64,000 nt of DNA from the NCBI GenBank assembly GCA_023630585.1, contig CM042540.1, positions 12,112,574-12,176,573 on the forward strand. The letters run 5' to 3'. The translations under genes and the position numbers were made by a program. The stretch is from Cranoglanis bouderius (Eukaryota > Chordata > Actinopteri > Siluriformes > Cranoglanididae). The notes under the pieces are model-generated. The model was not told where the DNA came from and searched no databases. It saw nothing but the letters and a program-made list of their open reading frames with translations. This document shows positions 58,101-64,000 of the stretch, in pieces (positions within the stretch are counted from its first letter, which is position 1; each line of letters starts with the position of its first letter).

Positions 58101-61100
58101 CCTCCTCACACATCACACCTGCAGTAAACACACAGCATCAAAAAGGCCTAAACCAACCTTAACCATGGTTGCAAATATTTATCTCACTGACCAGTATGTC
58201 TTTCTATAATTATAACCAGACAGAATAAGAGCCACAAAAAAATGATTTGTAAGAATATGTACCAGTAACACCTGCTGGGCAGAGACATGTGAAAGTGTTC
58301 AGTCCATCCACACATTCACCTCTCTGACACGGGTTCGATTTGCAGTCATTCACATTAACCTGACATCTCTCTCCCTCCAGACCAGCTGGGCAGACACACA
58401 GATACTCGCCGCTGCCAGGAGGGAAGTTCATGTTGGTCACGCACGAGGCTCCGTGGTAGCAGTCACAGTGTCGAACTGAGACCTGGGAAATGTGTGTGCT
58501 GAAATTACTCAGACGCAATAAGATCAGTCTCAGTAGCACTGTTTTTTAAAATGAAGTTAAAGGCTAAAAAGCACTGGCCTTAAGCTGTTTATTTGATATA
58601 AGCAGTCAGAAAGTTCCATTATATTAGTCACAAAGATTATTGCAAAACATGGTATTCTTTTAATTCTGTTATTCTGTTGAACATCCTGCAGAAACCTGAG
58701 CTGAGTATGCATATAAAGTATAATATTGGTGAGTTCAAATTTTAGAAAGCCACTTGCCACCCTCTTGTGGTCATGATATGCACTAAAAAAAAAGCTGTGG
58801 AGGCTCAACAGTTAAGGCTCTGGGTTATTGATCAGAAGGTCAGGGATTCAAGCCCCAGGTCTTGAGCAAGGCCCTTAACCCTATCTGCTCCAGGGGTGCC
58901 GTATCATGGCTGACCATGTGCTCTGACTCCTGCTTCCTAACAAGCTTGGCTATGCGAAGAAAATAATTTCACTGTGCTGTAAGGTATATGTGACAAATAA
59001 AGGCTTCTTCTTCTAAAAATGTTATGCATCACATGCAGGTAAGCATTCAGACATGCATTTATTTTAAATATGTAGCATATATATAAAAAATTATTGTTTA
59101 GTTTAGTTTATTAGCTTCTCTGTGCTCTTAAGTAAACTAAATGGCCACATGGATTACCTAAGCTGAGTGTGGGTTTAACGGTACAAGCAAACTATACCTC
59201 ACCTTAACAATAACCTGTGTCTCAGCATTACAGTCATCCATCACAGCCAGTTCAAAGGTCACAGGGGAGGATGACAGGGCTTTCCAGATGAGCAGGCCAG
59301 CAGGAGAGAGAACAGCATCTTTGGGCCCAGACAGCAGCGTGAACAGAACTGCAGAACCTTCTGGATCAGTTGATACAAACTGGTACACAAAGCTTTCCCC
59401 ATAAAATGTCTGCAGGTGGTTTTGCGCTGAATGAAACACGGGAGGATTGTTTTCTGGAACACAATGTGACAACCCAAAAGAAAAACTTATACACCAAGGT
59501 CTTGATGTTGAATACACCGGTTATGATAAAGAAGGAGAAGCATTGAATACTCACTGAATATAGTCAATAAATTTTGCGTGACAAAAAGAACAAGAAGATA
59601 TTATCACAAGGTTTCAATTACGGGAATGAGTGGTCTTTGAACACCAACATCAGTCATCACACAGATGGCACTTATTTAATATAAACTGCATACAGTACAG
59701 TGTCTTACTCTCACTAATGGACCAGGTGTACTTGGAGAGATCAGGTCGACAGATGAGACAGGGGCTGCTGGGACTGCGCTCACTTTCTCCATAACACTGA
59801 CCATCAATGCTACAGCTGCTGTTCTGAGAAGGCAGAATAAACACATCCAAATGCAAATATTGTTAACAATAAATAAAATAATCAATACAAATAAAAATTT
59901 AATCATTTTAATAAGCAGCTATAAACATTTTTATTAACTCCATTTCCATAAAAGTTGGGATTTTTTCTAAAATACAATAAAAACAAAAATCTGTGATTTG
60001 TCAAGTCTCTTGAAACTTTAATTAACTGACAAAAGTACAAAGTACCAACTTAATTGTATTTTGTCAATATAAACACATTTAGAATTTGATGCCTTCAACA
60101 CACTCAAGTTGGGACAAAGGCATGTTTACCACTGTGTTACATCACCCTTCCTTTTAATTACACTTTTTAATCATTTGGGAACTGAGGATACTAATTGCTG
60201 CAGTTTTGCAAGTGGAATTTTTGCCCATTCTTGCTTGATACAAGACTTCAGCTGCTCAACAGTCCTTGGTCGCCATTGTCTGATTCTCCTCTTCATGATG
60301 CGCCATAGGAGACAGATCTGGACTGCTGGCAGGCCAGTCAAGCACACGCACTCTGTGTCTATGAAGCCATGCTGTCGTAGCACACGCAGAATGAGGCCTG
60401 GCATTGTCCTGCTGAAATAACCATGGACTTTCTGATAAAGACGTTGCCTTGATGGCAGCATATGTCTCTCTAAAATCATAATATACACCTCTGTGTCAAT
60501 GGAACCTTCACACATACGCAGGTCACCCATGCCGTGGGCACTGATGCACCCCCATACCATCACAGATGCTTGCTTTTGCACCTTTTGCTTATAACAGTCT
60601 GGTTGGTCTTTTTCATCTTTGGCACGGAGAACTCAACGTCGGTTTTTCCTGAAAACAAGCTGAAACGTGGACTCATCTGACCACAGCACACGTTTCCATT
60701 GCCTTTCAGTCCATCTGAGATGAGCTCGGGCCCAGAGAACTCGGCGATGTTTCTGCATAGTGCAGAACAAAAAACACAAAACTAACAATATTCAAATAAA
60801 AGGCAGTTTAAAACACAAGTGAGGTAAAGCATGCAGTGCGACTTTAAAAGTTACTAAAAAAAAATTCTTCGGGTTGCATTTCTGGATGTAGCGGCAGACT
60901 GTGTTAAGTGACAACGGTTTTCCGAAGTACTCCCGAACCCATGTGGTTATATTTATCACAGTAGCACGATGATTTCTCAGGCAATGCCGCCTGAGGGCTC
61001 AGTGGTCATCCACATTCAACAGTGGTTTCTGGCCTTGCCCTTTACGCAGTGAGATTTCTCCGGATTCCCTGAATCTTTTCACAATATTATGCCCTGTAGA

Positions 61101-63634
61101 TGGCGAAAAAGCTAAATTCTTTCCAATCTTATGTTGAGCTGACAATTCTCACAAAGTTTGGCACAAAGTGGTGAGCCACGACCCATCCTTGCTTGGATGA
61201 TTGACTGAGTTTTTGGTGGATGCTCCTTTAATGCCCAGTCCTGATACCCTCCCCTGTTACCAATTAACTTGATCCTCCAAAATGGTGTCACTTGAATATT
61301 CTATAAACTTTTCAGTCTTATTTTGCCTCTGTCCCAAATTTTTTTGAGTGTGTTGAAGGCATCAAATTCTAAATTTGTTTATATTTACAAAATACAATTA
61401 AGCTATGAATATCTTTTCTTTGTACTTTTGTCAGTTAATTAAAGTTTCAAGAGACTTGACATCACAGATTTTTGTTTTTATTGCATTTTAGAAAAAATCT
61501 CAATTTTTCTGGAAATCGGGTTAGTATAAACTCTATTTTAATGATTTCTTCTGATTTATTTACTCTCATTTCTTTAAAAACTATGATTTATTTGGGTTTT
61601 ATTTACTCTTATTCTCAGTTTTCTCTTGTTATTTCTTAATGCCTTATATTTTACTATTTGCTGTCCATATTATGTCCCTACATGAAGTTTAGTATTCTCT
61701 TTTATTGTCTCTTTAATCTCCTTGTGAAGCACTTTGAGCTGCGTTTTCTGCATAATAGGTGCTATACAAATAAAGATCATTATTATAATTATCATTGCCA
61801 GACTTGGAAATGCCATATGCAAATACAAGTAATATCATTAAAATGTTTGGGTCTTGAAAATCTTGTAACAAATACTGATAAAAAGAAGGAGAGCCTTCCA
61901 TTATGCAGTATGTATACAGTATAGGAAAGAATCATGTCATTATTACTGTATGTGACTGTATCAGTATCTGTATCAGTGCAAAGACAGTGGCAAAAAATTT
62001 AATTGCTAAATTGTTTCCAAACACGCATAATGGTTCAGAGGAATGCCTTTCAAGATTTTATGTAACTGATGTGCAGTGAAGTAGTTTTCCATGTTTGTAA
62101 TGATTGCAAGCATGTGTGTGTGTACTGAAATGTGGCAGCTCCACAAAAATGTCAGTACACAACATAAACACAAAAGCATCTACACTTTTACACCCTTCAA
62201 GAAATCCAGATTGTATGAATGTGAAAATTAGAACACCCTCTTACACATGTGGTGTGTCTCAATCAGCTCCCTAGTTCAGTAGTCAGGGCACTGATCAGGA
62301 AGTCAGCCATTTTAAGGGCTGTCTCAATTGCAAAATCCTTCCAGTGCACTGGAACGTTTGCGCCCTAAAAAAATCCCACAATGCACTGCAAAAACCAGGG
62401 AGCATCGATGCTCACTATGGTCCCTTACTGGAAATGATGTCATATTTTCTGAAGCCTCTCAGCTCGAAAAAAAATGGGAGATGAACTAACAGCCAGCTTC
62501 GTCTACAAATGTAAGTAGTTTGTTATCATTGTTGTAGCTGTCAAATGATTACTTACATTAGCAATTTTTAACTTTATTTGACGTTCTAAATATTGTTTGT
62601 TTGAGTCTAATGACTTAAGTGTTTAATGATTTTTAAAAAATCCACTAGCTAGCCTACGGTGTTCCCTTTGATATTGAGGTGTGTGGTGTCATCATGCCAA
62701 GATCTAAAGAGTTCTGTAAGGCCTTCAAAAAAAAGTTGTTGCCTATGAGTCTGGCAAGGGATTTAAAAAGACCTCAGGGACAGCTTGCATTCATTGATTC
62801 ATTGAACTGAATTCATGAATTTTGCATCATGTCAAAGAGTGCTTGAAGATAATGTGAGGCCATCTGTCCGAAAAATGAAGTTAACAACTTTGTTTGGACC
62901 TTTCAACAGGATAATGATCCTAAGCACACTAGCAAATGCACCAAGGAATGGCTCAAAAAGAAGAAATGGAGGGTTATGGAATGGCCTAGTCAAAGCCCGG
63001 ATTTGAATCCCATTGAAATGTTGTGGGGGGATTTAAAACAGGCAGTACATGCAAGAAAACCCTCAAACATCTTGCAACTAAAAGAATATTGCATCGAAGA
63101 GTGGTCAAAAAATTCCAGCAAGCCGATGTTAGAGACTGGTGGCCAAAAAGTTATTTCTGCTAAAGGGGGCAATACTAGCTTCTGGGGCCCAAGTGTGTAC
63201 TTACTTTTTCCGCAGAAAAATTATCACATCTATTGATATTTCTGTTGTATAAATGATTGAAAAAGCTAATTTTCCCTGTGGTTTTGTTCAAGTATCTCAA
63301 CTTCATTAACAGGTACTGTTTCAAAGAGGATCAAATGTTTGCTTGTCGAAATATGTCAGGAAAACCAACATTTCCATGGGGTGTACTTATTTTTTTTCCA
63401 CGAGTGTATATGGAACTTTAAATTAGGCCACTGTAGACTGTCACAAAGATATATGATTAATACTTTAATGCTAGCTCTGATAATCTTACTGTATAGACAT
63501 CTTTGTATGTATATTTTACACTTACACACCTTTAAAGTGCACTGAACCCCACTGCTGAGTGTGCAGTCTTGACATGTGCCATCAAATAGTGTGAATATCT
63601 TGGCATTGCTGAAGCTGTAGCCATCATTAGAAAC
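49186..63634 (-). CDS. vwde: von Willebrand factor D and EGF domain-containing protein (3' part)
   Basis: Large secreted multidomain protein. The C-terminal ~737 residues are here; the 5' part, with the VWD domain, lies beyond 64000. Exons, 5' to 3': 63530-63634, 59709-59823, 59203-59453, 58263-58482, 57981-58118, 57112-57255, 56564-56935, then 54452-54547, 54252-54347, 53567-53662, 53266-53361, 52134-52229, 51596-51691, 50291-50386, 49425-49520, and 49186-49292. Every junction keeps frame. It opens VSNDGYSFSNAKIFTLFDGT, then a cadherin-like PPVFHSAQ...FQFVSTDPEG-type module, paired EGFs, a Ca-binding EGF (DIDECVSTPCFPGVSC), a Ser/Thr-rich linker with an EGF, and nine short EGFs. VCLQKCKNGGEC near the end matches what I recall of human VWDE. 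Adjacency to tmem106b, as on human 7p21, agrees. Confidence 0.93.
49845..49975 (-). mobile_element. tRNA-derived SINE fragment
   Basis: Read on the minus strand it starts gtggtggctcagtagtta (box A-like), then gaaggttgtgagtataaatc (box B-like) and tggatccttgagcaagaccc. It is related to the head of the SINE at 58795-59018. Intronic in vwde. Confidence 0.65.
50802..51535 (-). mobile_element. Deleted Tc1-like element in a vwde intron
   Basis: The ends CAGGTGCATCTCAAAAAATTAG and reverse, flanked by TA, bound 734 bp. It is the same subfamily as 28995-30037 with a different internal deletion. The minus-strand remnant at 51021-51287 still reads PANSPHLN and QQCHRLIASMPCR. Not functional. Confidence 0.88.
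51870..52075 (+). mobile_element. V-type SINE fragment
   Basis: The central block tgcatgttctccccatctgtgtgggtttc, then ggttctctggtttcctcc, ggactggctatgttaaat and gtgccctgtgatggactgg is typical of V-SINE-like fish repeats. Head and tail are missing. vwde intron. Confidence 0.65.
52443..52982. mobile_element. 540-bp non-autonomous TIR element
   Basis: The ends CAGTACTGTGCAAAAGTTTTAGG and the reverse complement of cctaaaacttttgcacagcactg, flanked by TA, indicate a Tc1/mariner-type element. No transposase frame remains. A truncated inverted relative is at 30255-30730. Confidence 0.88.
54760..56263 (+). mobile_element. Apparently complete Tc1/mariner transposon
   Basis: The ends CAGGTGCATCTCAATAAATT and exact reverse complement lie between TA at 54758-54759 and 56264-56265; total 1504 bp. 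Inverted repeats extend over 150 bp on each side, broken by the transposase and by a short unpaired segment. The interior is a single open transposase frame. It sits in the vwde intron between exons 54452-54547 and 56564-56935, opposite to vwde transcription. Of all the Tc1 copies in the window, only this one combines both ends and an unbroken frame. Confidence 0.95.
55022..55987 (+). CDS. Tc1-family transposase, full length
   Basis: This 321-aa frame is a cut-and-paste transposase that binds the terminal repeats and inserts at TA. Residues 1-60 form the first helix-turn-helix (QTFIAKEAGCSQSAVSKHVN) and about 60-115 the second, with a GRKR-type basic motif between. The catalytic triad is visible: D135 (ILFSDGSKF), D225 (FQQDLAPAH) and E260 (SPDLNPIENLW). 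There are 34 residues between the last two, the DD34E signature of Tc1. Length is close to the usual 340. At the first Asp the related copy (19615-21111) reads SDES and this one SDGS; the Asp is kept but the change next to it, and several others near conserved positions, may reduce activity. No stop or frameshift was found. Confidence 0.93.
   Translation: MVSQFGSLGKPQTFIAKEAGCSQSAVSKHVNRKLSGKKKCGRKRCTTNRENRSLMRIVKQNRFKNLSELHKQWTEAGVKASRATTNRRAKEFGYSCRIPLVKPLLNHRQCQRRLTWANEKKNWTVDQCSNILFSDGSKFCISFGNQGPRVWRKGGEAHSPSCLKSSVQFPQSVMICGAMSSAGVGPLCFLKTKVTAPVYQEILEHFMLPSADQHFEDADFIFQQDLAPAHSAKSTKSWLNDHGVGVLDRPANSPDLNPIENLWDIVKRKMRKKRPKNADELKATVKETWASIPPQQCHKLITSMPRRIEAAIKAKGAPTKY
56281..56375 (-). repeat. 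Fragment of the dispersed repeat, inverted
   Basis: cagttatattccctcaccagtcgctcttttctctctctcttgaagtt reads, reversed, as the aacttcaagag...gagggaa block of the repeats at 38537-39003 and 47775-48215. It abuts the right end of the intact Tc1 element. Confidence 0.6.
58795..59018 (+). mobile_element. tRNA-derived SINE with TTC tail
   Basis: Box A-like gtggaggctcaacagtta and box B-like agggattcaagcccc sit in tRNA spacing. They are followed by cttgagcaaggcccttaacc, cttggctatgcgaagaaaat, tttcactgtgctgtaaggta and a (TTC)n tail. I recognise this as a fish SINE type common in catfish-like genomes. It is in a vwde intron. Confidence 0.8.
59937..61524 (-). mobile_element. Tc1-like element, inactivated, 1.6 kb
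   Basis: Terminal inverted repeats of roughly 180 bp pair around gattttttctaaaatacaat and tctgtgat...gtcaagtctcttgaaac on both ends. Minus-strand transposase pieces include MVWGCISAHGMGD and EQLKSCIKQEWAKIP (60171-60581), with frameshifts, and a degenerate N-terminal half up to about 61200. A stretch near 60765-60870 has no Tc1 similarity I can see and may be a small insertion. Borders are approximate. Confidence 0.8.
61525..62680. other. vwde intron, no gene; repeat patch near 62250-62410
   Basis: Mostly AT-rich intron. The patch tctcaatcagctccctagttcagtagtcagggcactgatc to cacaatgcactgcaaaaacc looks like a teleost interspersed repeat. No exon was supported. Confidence 0.45.
62690..63412 (+). 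mobile_element. 5'-truncated Tc1-like remnant
   Basis: Plus-strand pieces read NFASCQRVLEDNVRPSVRKM (62815-63006) and then WPSQSPDLNPIEMLWGDLKQ (62976-63236) in a shifted frame, with a QQDNDPKHTS-like region between. The right end ttccacgagtgta is kept; the left end and N-terminal half are missing. It lies in the vwde intron next to exon 63530-63634, in the opposite orientation. Confidence 0.8.
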
Positions 63635-64000
63635 CTGTGCAAAGAAGAAAGAAGACAAAGTAGCTTGAAACAGGCTGATTTTCTCCCCATTCAATGTAAA
63701 TATGATTCACCTAGTCTCCTAGACACAGATTTACTAAAAGTTAGTGTGTGTAAACTCAGCTCAATAACACCTACAAAAACATGCAAGCTGTGTCTTTCAC
63801 ATGAGCAAAATAGCATGTTGTGCACGTTGTGTTGTGCTTTAATGAATTCGGGCGTTTCCACTTCACTATGCAAAATACTGGTGTGGTGATTATATAAATC
63901 CAATAATTTTGCATGTGTAATGTGCTTTAAGTTCAGGTATTAAACTTGCAGCTGTCCTTTTTTGTTGCTTGAAGACAAATTTATACTATTTTATTATTCT

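Overview
This window is vertebrate nuclear DNA, most likely from a teleost fish. The evidence is small exons in large introns with GT-AG borders, many Tc1/mariner-type elements bounded by TA duplications, tRNA-derived SINEs with ATGG tails, and long CA, GA and TA microsatellites. An otophysan such as a catfish is my guess from the repeat style, not a proof. Four protein-coding genes could be assembled exon by exon, with every splice border checked for phase.

Layout. (1) 1-10.5 kb is repeat-rich and holds no complete gene. It contains a collapsed LTR retroelement (6.9-9.0 kb, with a Gag CCHC knuckle) and weak signs of a minus-strand gene (candidate exon 1110-1213, candidate TATA box and first exon at 10339-10450). 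(2) 12186-28006, minus strand: an 11-exon lsr gene (angulin-1, lipolysis-stimulated lipoprotein receptor; 609 aa). Its introns are loaded with Tc1 copies, one nested inside another. (3) 32.4-39.9 kb, plus strand: tmem106b (259 aa, seven coding exons), divergent from lsr, with a GC-rich promoter carrying a perfect NRF-1-type palindrome. (4) 44697-46623, plus strand: a compact five-exon gene for a secreted 214-aa protein made of a signal peptide and five short EGF modules. (5) 49186-63634, minus strand: the 3' part of vwde (von Willebrand factor D and EGF domains). About 737 residues are in the window, ending in nine short EGF repeats of which eight lie on exons of exactly 96 nt. The 5' part lies beyond base 64000.

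How they relate. TMEM106B is a lysosomal/late-endosomal type II membrane protein. LSR is a tricellular-junction and lipoprotein-receptor Ig protein. VWDE and the small EGF protein are secreted multi-EGF proteins. The small EGF gene shares exon size, exon phase and EGF spacing with the 3' end of vwde and points towards it, so it looks like an inverted partial duplicate. tmem106b next to vwde is the arrangement I recall from human chromosome 7p21; lsr beside them is not the human arrangement.

The most notable items are the compact 5-EGF gene, a Tc1 element with a full-length 321-aa DD34E transposase inside a vwde intron, the nested transposons in lsr, lsr cassette exons whose sizes (57 and 147 nt) match the mammalian isoform differences, and a perfect 21-bp hairpin in an lsr intron.
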